Source of the DNA: Ga0077527 sp038316355
GTDB lineage: Bacteria > Pseudomonadota > Gammaproteobacteria > Burkholderiales > SG8-41
Reading direction: 5' to 3'
NCBI GenBank assembly: GCA_038316355.1
Contig: JBBQAO010000009.1
Span: forward strand, 13,238-77,237
DNA: 64,000 bases
Positions 39,993 through 47,640 of this stretch are shown here, piece after piece. The position numbers and the translations under genes were made by a program. Under the pieces are notes generated by a model. That model did no database searches, was not told where the DNA came from, and saw only the letters and a list, made by a program, of their open reading frames with translations. Each line of letters starts with the position of its first letter. Position 1 is the first letter of the stretch.

Positions 39993-41683
39993 TCTGCTTT
40001 TCCCTTGTCAGCGGCGCTGACTGATGTTGTCTGCGAGAATCTCAGAGCCACGTCAAGCGCATCCATGAACTCGTTGACTTTGATGGGTTTGGTGAGATAG
40101 TTGAAGAACCCGGCTTCGAGACCCCTCTCGACATCCCGCGGCACCGCATTGGCGCTCAGAGCGACGATGGGGATATGCGCCGTTGCCGGGTCCGCCTGCA
40201 GGATTTTCATGGCTTCGATGCCGCTGATGCCGGGCAGATTGATGTCCATCAGAATCACCGCCGGCTGATGGGTCCGCGCAAACTCGATGCCGAGATTGCC
40301 GTCTGCCGCGCTCAGCAGGCGCAGATCCGGGCGACGCGCGATGAGTTGTTCGACCAGTTCCAGATTGGCCGGATTGTCTTCCACATAAAGCAGGGTGTGC
40401 AGTGGTGCCCCGTCCAGCACCCGTGATTGCGCCAGCGCCGCGTGTTGTTCGGTTTCCGCTACAAACTGCGGCGCATGCGTCAAGTTCAATTCTATCCAGA
40501 ATACGCTTCCCACTCCGACAGAGCTTTCGGCGCCGATGGTGCCTTCCATCAGTTCGACCAGCCGTTTGGTCACCACCAGACCGATGCCCGTACCTTCCTC
40601 AGCGCCGGTCTCCTTGCCGAGACGATTGAACGGCTGGAACAGCAGTGCGAGCTGTTCCGGGGACAGTCCCACACCGGTGTCCCGTACCGAAATGCGAATG
40701 GCATCCGCAGAGCGCACAGCGTATTCCACCGCAACCGTGCCGTTCGGCTTGTTGTACTTGATGGCGTTGAACAGCAGGTTGATCAGAATCTGCTTGACCC
40801 GGGTCCGGTCGGCCATGACAAAGTAGGGAACGTCAAAACGCGGAAATGTCATGCTGATGCCGCGTTTCTGTGCTTGGGGTTCGATCATCGCCTGGCATTC
40901 GAGCATGACCTCGACCAGGGAGACGGGCTCCCGCGAAAGGATCACCTTGCCCGATTCGATCAGTGCGAGATCGAGAATTTCATTGATCAGTTCCAGCAGG
41001 TACCAGCCGGCCTTGAGGATCTGGTCGAGGTTGCGCTTCTGGGAGGGCGTCGGCGAGGGGGCCCCGGATTCCATGAGCTGGGCAAAGCCGAGGATCGCAT
41101 TCAGCGGCGTACGCAATTCATGGCTCATGGCGGAGAGAAAATCCGTTTTTGCGCGGTTGGCCTGTTCCGCGGCGACCATGGCCTTGTTCAGTTCCGATTC
41201 AACGCGCTTGCGCACCGAATTGTCGCTGCCGATCAGCAGATAGCCGATGATGTCGCCAAAGTCGTCGCGCAGCGCCGTGATCGATACGATGGCCGGAAAG
41301 CGGCGGCCATCCTTGCAGATATAGGTCAGTTCATAGTTGTCATCAATTTCACGTGAAGCCTTGAAAGCCAGTGCCTCGAAACCCGGCGCAATGGGGGTCG
41401 CCAGTTCGAGACTCAAGGCTTGGGCGTGCGCCATCACTTCCTGCGGGTCATGCAAATCGCTCGGGCTGATGCAGTTGACGACCTCGGCTGCCGTGTAGCC
41501 CAGCATGCGCTCGGCACCGACGTTGAACAACTGAATGATGCCTTTTTCGTCGGTGGCAATAATCGAGAAATTGGCGCTGGTGAGGATCGCATACTGCAAG
41601 GCGCCCGCTTTGAGCGTGGTCTTTTGGCGCTGCACTGCGGCGGCGCTGTCGGCAAGGGGGGGGCTGTTTGCTGCTTCTGGCAT
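39989..41683 (-). CDS. Soluble hybrid PAS sensor histidine kinase/response regulator
   Basis: 564 residues from ATG at 41683; upstream in-frame sequence is not conserved-looking and has no binding site. No membrane segment. PAS/PAC 27-165 (LTSANFSIIATDEKGIIQLFN), HisKA with DFLSAMSHELRTPLNAILGF (H188), HATPase with LLFNAIKYNKPNG, and a C-terminal receiver with VILMDINLPGISG. A cytoplasmic sensor, first in a group with a receiver-PAS protein and a Crp/Fnr regulator. Confidence 0.87.
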   Translation of the reverse strand: MPEAANSPPLADSAAAVQRQKTTLKAGALQYAILTSANFSIIATDEKGIIQLFNVGAERMLGYTAAEVVNCISPSDLHDPQEVMAHAQALSLELATPIAPGFEALAFKASREIDDNYELTYICKDGRRFPAIVSITALRDDFGDIIGYLLIGSDNSVRKRVESELNKAMVAAEQANRAKTDFLSAMSHELRTPLNAILGFAQLMESGAPSPTPSQKRNLDQILKAGWYLLELINEILDLALIESGKVILSREPVSLVEVMLECQAMIEPQAQKRGISMTFPRFDVPYFVMADRTRVKQILINLLFNAIKYNKPNGTVAVEYAVRSADAIRISVRDTGVGLSPEQLALLFQPFNRLGKETGAEEGTGIGLVVTKRLVELMEGTIGAESSVGVGSVFWIELNLTHAPQFVAETEQHAALAQSRVLDGAPLHTLLYVEDNPANLELVEQLIARRPDLRLLSAADGNLGIEFARTHQPAVILMDINLPGISGIEAMKILQADPATAHIPIVALSANAVPRDVERGLEAGFFNYLTKPIKVNEFMDALDVALRFSQTTSVSAADKGKAE

Positions 41684-41966
41684 GGCTTGTTTTTGTGAAA
41701 AGTGACCTCCAATCCAGAGGCGGAACTGTTTTTGTGCGGCTGCCTGCCGGGGATCACCATGGCACCCCGTCTGCAACTGCCGGAAAAAACGGCGCTTCCA
41801 CGCAAACAACCATAATTGTTGTCTTGTTTCGGCGCTCCATCTGTACGCTGGCACACATATGGCAGTCCGGACCGGCGATTTTCGGCGTTTAACCCCGATC
41901 CGCTGTGGCTGGCGTTTACAGCAGGGTTGCGGGTCTTCCGCACACCACCACAATGAAGGAGCGCCC

Positions 41967-42806
41967 ATGAAACGCCTGATTACCGTTGCGGCCGCGCTGG
42001 CCGCCTGCACCCTGTCATTGCCCGCTGCGGCGGTGGGCAGTATCGCCGATATCGTGATTCACGACCGTGCCCAGAACCGCACGCTGCCGGTCCATGTCCA
42101 CGAAGGGCGGCATTATGTCGTCGGTCATCCCGGCAATGAGTATGAGGTTCGCCTGCGCAACCGGCAACTGGGCGACATCCTGACCGTGGTTTCGGTGGAC
42201 GGGGTGGACGTGATCACCGGCGACACCGCCGACTGGGGGCAAAGCGGTTATGTGCTTGGTTCGCAACAAGGTTTTGGTGTCAAAGGCTGGCGCAAAAGCC
42301 TGGATCGTACCGCTGCGTTTTATTTCACGGCGCTGCCCGATTCCTATGCCGCGCGCACCGGACGTCCCGACCATGTCGGCGTGATCGGTGTTGCGGTATT
42401 TCGCAAAAAAGCGGAACCGGTGGTGCAGTATTTACCGCCGCGGCTGGCTCGCAACGTGGTGGAAGCCGAAGCACCAGCACCTTCGGCGATGGCCGAAGAT
42501 CGTAGTGCCGCCGGCTCTGCGCATGATGCAGCCAGCGGGGTCGGTGCGTCTGCACGCGCCGAGGCGCCGGCCAGTGCCGCGAAAAAATCCGCTCGTCTCG
42601 GTACCGGCCACGGTCGCAGCGAAACTTCGGTGGTGACGTACACCGAATTCGAACGCGCCACCGCAACACCGGCCGAGATCATCACTATTTACTACGACAG
42701 TTACCGCAATCTGGTGGCGCAGGGCGTGATCCGCGCGCCGTCGCTGGCGCGGCCGGATCCTTTCCCCGCGCCGTTTCCGGCGCGTTTTGCGCCCGACCCA
42801 CGTTGA
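41967..42806 (+). CDS. Exported protein of unknown function before an ECF sigma factor
   Basis: 279 residues, AAGGAG upstream of ATG. Signal peptide 1-23 (LSLPAAAVGS). The 25-150 part is a compact beta-rich domain (YEVRLRNRQLGDILTVVSVDGVDVITGDTADWGQSGYVL) reminiscent of envelope proteins that check polymer or mineral state, then an Ala/Ser/Pro-rich linker and a YTEFERATATPAEIITIYYDSYRNLVAQGVI tail. I cannot name a family. It shares strand and neighbourhood with the sigma/anti-sigma pair, so may be their sensor or target. Confidence 0.6.
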   Translation: MKRLITVAAALAACTLSLPAAAVGSIADIVIHDRAQNRTLPVHVHEGRHYVVGHPGNEYEVRLRNRQLGDILTVVSVDGVDVITGDTADWGQSGYVLGSQQGFGVKGWRKSLDRTAAFYFTALPDSYAARTGRPDHVGVIGVAVFRKKAEPVVQYLPPRLARNVVEAEAPAPSAMAEDRSAAGSAHDAASGVGASARAEAPASAAKKSARLGTGHGRSETSVVTYTEFERATATPAEIITIYYDSYRNLVAQGVIRAPSLARPDPFPAPFPARFAPDPR

Positions 42807-42859
42807 TTTGACCCACGTTGATCTCCCCCGCGTTGATTTCAGCGTCGTTGATTCCATGG
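42800..42859. repeat. Four tandem 15-bp repeats before the ECF sigma gene
   Basis: CGTTGAT-type units start at 42801, 42816, 42831 and 42846, each exactly 15 bases apart. The array spans the stop codon of the exported protein gene and ends about 60 bases before the sigma factor ATG. In one frame it would read as T/P-x-V-D-x pentapeptides, but the sigma factor start lies beyond it. Confidence 0.7.
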
Positions 42860-42921
42860 TGGATGCAGTACTACAGCCGGGTTGCCGGTATGCGGAGGCT
42901 TCTGCATACTGGCACCCCGTT

Positions 42922-43485
42922 ATGTCTACGGATACCGACGCCACCGATGAAGCACTGATGCTCGGTTATCGCGATGGCGATGCGGCAGCCTTTGATGTGC
43001 TCTACAGCCGCCACAAAGGCGGCATTTACCGTTATCTGCTGCGCCAGTGCCGCAACGCGGCGCAGGCCGACGAACTGTTCCAGGATGTGTGGATGAATCT
43101 GATCCGCGGCCGCGCCGGGTATAAGGCGCAGGCGAAATTTTCGACTTGGCTCTACCGGATAGCCCATAACCGGCTGATGGACCACTTTCGCCGTGACGAT
43201 GCCGCTGTATCGCTGGATGACGAGTCGGTGTCGGTCGATGAGCCGGTGGCGCCGCGCAGTGTTGAGCCGGAAGTCAGTGCGACGTCCCGGCAACAGGCGG
43301 CGCAACTGCTGGCTTTGCTCGATGATTTGCCGGAAGAACAGCGCGAGGCTTTTGTGCTGCAGCAGGAGGGCGGACTGAGCATTGAGGAAATTGCTGCCGC
43401 CACCGGCGTCAACCGTGAAACGGCGAAAAGCCGCCTGCGTTATGCGCTGGCGAAACTGCGGCAGGGGATGCAGGCATGGCAATGA
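42922..43485 (+). CDS. ECF sigma factor (sigma-70 family)
   Basis: 187 residues from ATG at 42922. Region 2: AFDVLYSRHKGGIYRYLLRQCRNAAQADELFQDVWMNLIRG with TWLYRIAHNRLMDHFRR; region 4: LPEEQREAFVLQQEGGLSIEEIAAATGVNRETAKSRLRYALAKLRQGM. Directs RNA polymerase to stress-type promoters. The next gene starts inside its 3' end and is a membrane-anchored protein typical of anti-sigma factors. Confidence 0.9.
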   Translation: MSTDTDATDEALMLGYRDGDAAAFDVLYSRHKGGIYRYLLRQCRNAAQADELFQDVWMNLIRGRAGYKAQAKFSTWLYRIAHNRLMDHFRRDDAAVSLDDESVSVDEPVAPRSVEPEVSATSRQQAAQLLALLDDLPEEQREAFVLQQEGGLSIEEIAAATGVNRETAKSRLRYALAKLRQGMQAWQ

Positions 43486-44315
43486 CCCCGGGGCCTGACA
43501 AAGTCGATATCGAAAACGATCTGCAACTGGCGGCGATGTATCGCGCCGGCGCAGATGCCGCGCCGCCGGCACACTTGGACGACGCGATCCGCGCTGCGGC
43601 ACGGCGCGAGGTGGCCGCGGGTCCGCGTCGTGCCGGCGCCCGTCGCTGGGCGCTGCCGGTTTCGCTGGCTGCGGTGCTGGTGCTGTCGGTCAGCGCGGTG
43701 ACGATGATGCGCGAACAGGGGGCCGATCGTCCAGATTCGATGATTTCGCCGCCGGAAGCCCCGACCATGACTCCGCCACGTGAGATTGCACAGCCACCAG
43801 TCACGGCTGCGGCGGAAACCACGCCCAAACGCCGGTCGGTCACGTCGCCGCCGGTTACGGCGGCGGATGCACCCGCCGCGCAGGCCGGACCACCGGTGCC
43901 AGCGCAGGCAATGTCCGGTCGCGTTGCCGAAGCGGAGCGGGCTGTGCCCGAATCCCGCGCCAAAGCTGCTGCGGCTGAATCCAATCGCACCGAAGCACCG
44001 GTTGCCGCCAGCCGTGACTACACGGTATCGCAGCCGCTGCTGCGGTCTGCGCCGGCGTCGATGGCCGCAGAAATGTCGGACGGTGCTGGCGCATCGGCAT
44101 CGGCCAAAGCCGCTGCACCGGCACCGGCCGCTGCCCTGTCGGCGGTCCCGGCAAGGGGCGCGCTGTGGCAGGACTTGCTCAGGGAACCGCCGGAAAAATG
44201 GATCCAGCGCATCGCTGAGTTGCGCCGCACCGGCAAAACAGCCGATGCCGATACGCTGGCGGCCGAGTTCCGCCGGCGTTTTCCGGATCAGCGGCTACCG
44301 GATGAGGCGCGCTGA
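43476..44315 (+). CDS. Probable membrane-anchored anti-sigma factor
   Basis: 279 residues, overlapping the sigma gene by 10 bases. Cytoplasmic N-terminus 1-55 (DLQLAAMYRAGADAAPPAHLDDAIRAAARREV), one TM segment about 58-77 (WALPVSLAAVLVLSVSAVTMM), then a long Ala/Pro/Thr-rich periplasmic region to about 235 and an EPPEKWIQRIAELRRTGKTADADTLAAEFRRRFPDQRLP C-terminal helix pair. No zinc motif. Coupled expression and topology support an anti-sigma role; this is inference. Confidence 0.65.
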   Translation: MAMTPGPDKVDIENDLQLAAMYRAGADAAPPAHLDDAIRAAARREVAAGPRRAGARRWALPVSLAAVLVLSVSAVTMMREQGADRPDSMISPPEAPTMTPPREIAQPPVTAAAETTPKRRSVTSPPVTAADAPAAQAGPPVPAQAMSGRVAEAERAVPESRAKAAAAESNRTEAPVAASRDYTVSQPLLRSAPASMAAEMSDGAGASASAKAAAPAPAAALSAVPARGALWQDLLREPPEKWIQRIAELRRTGKTADADTLAAEFRRRFPDQRLPDEAR

Positions 44316-44318
44316 GAG

Positions 44319-44507
44319 ATGACGGCCGGTCTCGACTCCAAACCGGAAAAACCGCCGGCCCCCGAACCCTGGGAGTGCTGCCAGAGCGGTTGCGAGCCCT
44401 GTGTTTATGATCGGTATTGGGAAGCGCTCACTGACTACGAAGCCGCGCTCCGGACCTGGGAGGCACGCCAGGCCGAAGCGCTGCCTGATCCCCAAGACGA
44501 ACTATAA
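44319..44507 (+). CDS. Oxidoreductase-like domain small protein
   Basis: 62 residues. Pro-rich start, then PWECCQSGCEPCVYDRYWEALTDYEAALRTWEA, the Cys-rich motif (CC-x3-C-x2-C-x2-D) of the 'oxidoreductase-like' family. May bind metal or Fe-S; function unproven. Starts 4 bases after the anti-sigma-like gene. The 424 bases after it (44508-44931) hold no gene but contain the promoter and boxes listed next. Confidence 0.75.
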   Translation: MTAGLDSKPEKPPAPEPWECCQSGCEPCVYDRYWEALTDYEAALRTWEARQAEALPDPQDEL

Positions 44508-44685
44508 GTGATTGTTTTTATTAATTTTTTAAACAAGAGTTGGTGCCATTCTGCGCTTGTGTCCGGCAGCAATGAACTCTTTGCCGCAGTGCAGTTCAAA
44601 TCCCTGCCATTTGCCCGGTTTAACCCCGGGTGCGACGCCTGAAAATACTTAAATTCTTTTATAAACAAAGAGTTATATTTTTGTT

Positions 44686-44697
44686 GCGTTGCAACGC
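44686..44697. promoter_or_regulatory. 12-bp perfect palindrome upstream of the transglycosylase gene
   Basis: GCGTTGCAACGC at 44686-44697, in an AT-rich stretch about 60 bases before the -35 at 44759. It could bind a dimeric regulator, but no matching known operator comes to mind. Confidence 0.35.
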
Positions 44698-44758
44698 GTG
44701 TTGCCGTTACACTCCGCCCCCGGCCGTTTTCCCGACTTGATGAAAATCGGTGACAGGG

Positions 44759-44787
44759 TTGCGGTCCATGGCTTGAACACCTAGAAT
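44759..44787 (+). promoter_or_regulatory. Promoter of the transglycosylase gene
   Basis: TTGCGG (44759-44764), 17 bp, TAGAAT (44782-44787): the same hexamers and spacing as nrdA. The predicted start near 44794 gives a leader of about 138 nt with a small hairpin (GTTACC/GGTAAC, 44857-44862 with 44870-44875). Confidence 0.6.
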
Positions 44788-44824
44788 TGGCCAGTTTTTT
44801 TGAGTAGCCCACAACCTGTAGTGG
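44778..44824. promoter_or_regulatory. Tandem NrdR-like boxes upstream of the transglycosylase gene
   Basis: Box 1 CACCTAGAATTGGCCA (44778-44793) and box 2 CCACAACCTGTAGTGG (44809-44824), centres 31 bp apart, exactly as upstream of nrdA. The shared core TAGAATTGG and the CCACAAC..-TAGTGG half sites are identical between the two loci, while flanking bases differ. Confidence 0.6.
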
Positions 44825-44931
44825 TTTTAGGCTGACCGCAGTCTTAAGGAGACACCGTTACCGTAGCGAGGTAACACCAGCACAAAGGCGTCCCGCCCGA
44901 GGCAGGCGCCACTCCCCAAAGGAGGTTTTGC

Positions 44932-45699
44932 ATGTACGCAAAATCGATTTCAGAAATACCCCCCGAAATATCCACCCAAGTTCGGGCCGCGGCAGCGCCG
45001 CACTGGACCCGCAAGATGGTCACCCTGGCGATGCTGATTGCCAGTTTCTCCGCCCTGGCCCTGCTGCTCCACGAACGTTACGGCGCCCACTGGCTGCAAT
45101 CCGCATATGCCGCCATGGAGAGCGAAGCCAAGGCCGTGTCCGATCGCGTGCTGCCGCAGCCCGCGCCGGCCGTGCACCCGGACGCCGCCCGGCATGAGGC
45201 GTTGGCCGAGTTCCTGGCCAAGCGCTACAAGGTATCCCAGGACGTGACGCTGGAGTTCGTGCAGATCGCCCATGCCGAAGCTGGCCAGGTGAATCTGGAC
45301 CCACTGCTGATCATGGCGGTGATTGCCGTCGAGTCGCGCTATAACCCGATCGCTGAAAGCGGCGTCGGCGCCAAGGGCCTGATGCAGATCATCCCGAAAT
45401 TCCATGGCGACAAGCTGGCTGAGTTTGGCGGCGAAAAAGCGGTGTTTGACCCGGAATCCAACATCCGCGTCGGCACCCGCATCCTTCGCGAATATCTGTC
45501 CCGCACTGGCAACCTGAGCATTGCGCTGCAGATGTATGCCGGCGCCCTGGGCGACGATAACGACACCTATACCAACAAGGTGTTGGGCGAAAAACAGCGC
45601 CTGCAGCGCGTCGTCGCCGCATTTGCCGAACCCGCGCCGGTACGGATGGCGCCGCAGCGCGTCGCCTCCCGGCGCATCGATTCCCTCCTCGGCGAATAA
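44932..45699 (+). CDS. Membrane-anchored lytic transglycosylase, SLT domain
   Basis: 255 residues, AAAGGAGG at ideal distance. TM anchor about 29-47 (MVTLAMLIASFSALALLLH), linker, then SLT domain from about 120: LIMAVIAVESRYNPIAESGVGAKGLMQIIP with E134 the catalytic acid and IALQMYAGALGDDNDTY near the end. Cuts peptidoglycan. Its promoter region copies the nrdA arrangement, suggesting expression tied to dNTP demand or replication. Confidence 0.9.
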   Translation: MYAKSISEIPPEISTQVRAAAAPHWTRKMVTLAMLIASFSALALLLHERYGAHWLQSAYAAMESEAKAVSDRVLPQPAPAVHPDAARHEALAEFLAKRYKVSQDVTLEFVQIAHAEAGQVNLDPLLIMAVIAVESRYNPIAESGVGAKGLMQIIPKFHGDKLAEFGGEKAVFDPESNIRVGTRILREYLSRTGNLSIALQMYAGALGDDNDTYTNKVLGEKQRLQRVVAAFAEPAPVRMAPQRVASRRIDSLLGE

Positions 45700-45726
45700 G
45701 CGCCGCTTTCCGCGGTTACCTGAGCG

Positions 45727-46098
45727 GTGGCCGCCATCCGTATTTCCTGGCCGACAGGATCGGTGATTGCCGATCTCCAACCGGGCGTCACTGTCGATAA
45801 GCTGCTGGCGATCCTGCCCTGTGTATCCAGCGTCAGCACCTGGGGGGAGGAGGTTTATTTCTCCCTGCCGGTAGCCGCCACGCTGGAACCCGGTGCGCGG
45901 CAGGTGGTGGATCCCGGCACGGTGTGTTTCTGGGTGGACGGCAGTGCGCTGGCGCTGCCCTGGGGGCGAACCCCCGCATCCCGCGGTGATGAATGCCGGC
46001 TGGTCTGTGCCTGCAACGTGCTGGGCCGCATCCGGGGTGACCCGGCGGTGCTGAAATCCGCCCGCGACGGCGAAACGATCCGCGTCGAAGCGCTGTAA
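45727..46098 (+). CDS. Cyclophilin-like fold protein (DUF369 type)
   Basis: 123 residues from GTG at 45727. Beta-barrel pattern with ISWPTGSVIADL, STWGEEVYFSLPVAATLE, GTVCFWVDGSALALPWGRTPAS and CNVLGRIRGDPAVL, the signature of the TM1367-like cyclophilin fold family. No peptidyl-prolyl isomerase activity is established for these. Follows the transglycosylase by 27 bases. Confidence 0.8.
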   Translation: MAAIRISWPTGSVIADLQPGVTVDKLLAILPCVSSVSTWGEEVYFSLPVAATLEPGARQVVDPGTVCFWVDGSALALPWGRTPASRGDECRLVCACNVLGRIRGDPAVLKSARDGETIRVEAL

Positions 46099-46112
46099 CA
46101 GCATCTGCGGCC

Positions 46113-46177
46113 TATAATCCCCGTAACGCAGGGCTCGTAATACAGGGTTCGTAACGCAGTGCTCGTAATACAGGGGG
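46113..46177 (+). repeat. TATAAT followed by four tandem 14-bp repeats before phaM
   Basis: TATAAT at 46113-46118 is followed by four 14-base units of the form CGTAAyrCAGkGyT starting at 46122, 46136, 46150 and 46164; units 1 and 3, and 2 and 4, are most alike. The array ends in the GGGGGAAG ribosome binding site of the next gene, so it lies in its 5' untranslated region. No clear -35 is visible. Confidence 0.7.
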
Positions 46178-46185
46178 AAGCGACC

Positions 46186-46461
46186 ATGGCCGATCAAGAC
46201 GTACCCAAAGACTTTTTTGAATTCATGCAGAAAATGTGGAACCCGATGGGATTTCCCATGCCGGGCATGATCGCGCCGACGATGAATGTCGAGGATCTGC
46301 AGAAAAAAATCGCTGAGCTGAAGGCGGTCGAAACCTGGCTGACCATGAACACCGGTTTTGTGCAGATGACCGTCAAGACGCTGGAGATGCAGAAGGCCGG
46401 ACTGGAGAGTCTGCAGTCTGCGGGCAAGGCCGCAGCGGGTGAAAAAAGGGCGCCGGGTTAA
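46186..46461 (+). CDS. phaM: PhaM-like PHA granule regulatory protein
   Basis: 91 residues from ATG at 46186. PKDFFEFMQKMWNPMGFPMPGMIAPTMNVEDLQKKIAELKAVETWLTMN matches the PhaM family; the second half is helical (MTVKTLEMQKAGLESLQ). In Ralstonia PhaM binds PHB synthase and DNA and controls granule number and segregation. The long Lys/Ala/Pro C-terminal tail of full-size PhaM is absent; a short basic end (GEKRAPG) remains. Confidence 0.8.
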   Translation: MADQDVPKDFFEFMQKMWNPMGFPMPGMIAPTMNVEDLQKKIAELKAVETWLTMNTGFVQMTVKTLEMQKAGLESLQSAGKAAAGEKRAPG

Positions 46462-46486
46462 AGGCAGCTTTTTCTTGCGGGCGATT

Positions 46487-46563
46487 TAAGCCCGCGCGTC
46501 GAGCGTCTTCGGATCAAGGAACGGTTTGTCACCCCTGATCTGGGTGCGATGCGTCAGGCGCCG
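46487..46563 (-). pseudogene. C-terminal remnant of a second TauD-like gene
   Basis: 77 bases match 46653-46729, the 3' end of the intact dioxygenase gene, at all but about 4 positions by my reading. It encodes HRTQIRGDKPFLDPKTLDARA followed by TAA. The rest of the gene is missing, so this is a duplication or recombination scar 166 bases from the intact copy. Confidence 0.7.
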
Positions 46564-46651
46564 CTGCGCGGCACCTGCCCGATGCATCTTTTTAAATGTT
46601 GTGGCTGCGGCCTGACCCGTGCTGCGCCCGGGCCAGCCTCCGCCGCAACCG

Positions 46652-47548
46652 CTAAGCCCGCGCGTCGAGCGTCTTCGGATCAAAGAACGGCTTGTCACCC
46701 CTGATCTGGGTGCGATGCATCAGACGCCGTGACTCCGGATCAAAGGCATCGCGGCGGTGCATGGCGCTGCGGTTGTCCCACAGCACCAGGTCGCCGACCT
46801 GCCATACCTGATACCACTCGAATTCCTTTTTGGTGGCGTGCGCCCACAGCTGGTTGAGCAGATCTTCGCTCTCGTCCAGCGGCATGCCGATGATGTAGGC
46901 ATTGCGGCGGCGGCCGAGAAACAGGCAGTTGCGGTGGCTGCGCGGATGGGTGCGCAGCAGCGGATGGATGGCGCCCGGCGCATCACGCGGATCGTTGACA
47001 TCGCTGAAACCCTTGCGCAGCTCGCCAGCGCTGTTGCGACTCGAGTCATGGCGGCAGAAACGGCCAAGAATCTGTTTTTTGATGGCTGCCGGCAGCGTGT
47101 CATAGGCTTTAAACATGTTGGAGAAGCCCGTGTTGCCGCCTTCCGGCGGCACTTCCAGCGAATACAGCAGGCTGCCGATCGGCGCCATGTCGTTGTAGGA
47201 CATGTCGGTATGCCATTCGGCCTCGTAATGGCCGAGGTTACCGATGGATTTACCGTCGACCTTGATGTTCGACATCACGGTGATTTGCGGAAAGGGATTG
47301 ACCACATCCTTGCCGGCATGAACCGGTGCCTGGTCGAGTTCGCCGAACAATTGTCCGAATGCCAGCAGCGCCGGATCATCGAGCTGCTGATTGCGGAAAC
47401 GCAGCACCAGATGCGAGTGCCAGGCGTCCTCGATCTGCCGGAACGTCTCCTGCGACAGCGGTTTGGCCAGATCGACGCCGACGATATCGGCGCCCAGCGC
47501 CGCGCCGGTGGGGATGACGGTGATGTTGCTTTTTTGCGGGATGTCCAT
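46652..47548 (-). CDS. TauD/TfdA family Fe(II)/2-oxoglutarate dioxygenase
   Basis: 298 residues. Facial triad: His and Asp in EAEWHTDMSYND (about 112-114) and distal His in NRSAMHRRDAFD, with the 2-oxoglutarate Arg in HRTQIRGD. GAALGADIVGVDLAKPL and HLVLRFRNQQL are typical openings. Hydroxylates taurine, 2,4-D or other acids; substrate is uncertain. Stands between a C-terminal scar of a paralogue and an FAH-family gene on the same strand. Confidence 0.88.
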   Translation of the reverse strand: MDIPQKSNITVIPTGAALGADIVGVDLAKPLSQETFRQIEDAWHSHLVLRFRNQQLDDPALLAFGQLFGELDQAPVHAGKDVVNPFPQITVMSNIKVDGKSIGNLGHYEAEWHTDMSYNDMAPIGSLLYSLEVPPEGGNTGFSNMFKAYDTLPAAIKKQILGRFCRHDSSRNSAGELRKGFSDVNDPRDAPGAIHPLLRTHPRSHRNCLFLGRRRNAYIIGMPLDESEDLLNQLWAHATKKEFEWYQVWQVGDLVLWDNRSAMHRRDAFDPESRRLMHRTQIRGDKPFFDPKTLDARA

Positions 47549-47640
47549 GGGGTTCCTCCTTCTCAGCGGAACATGCTACTGCGCGCCGCCGCGATCCTCA
47601 AGGCCGCGGCCATATTGCGGAAGTTCGCGGTGCGCAAACC

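Noticed and set aside
42787..42921. N-terminal extension of the ECF sigma factor with T/P-x-V-D-x repeats
   Set aside because: It is translated tandem repeat DNA; the conserved protein begins at MSTDTDA.
46486..46698. Separate 70-codon gene on the minus strand beside the TauD-like gene
   Set aside because: Only its last third matches anything, namely the end of the adjacent dioxygenase; it is a duplication scar.
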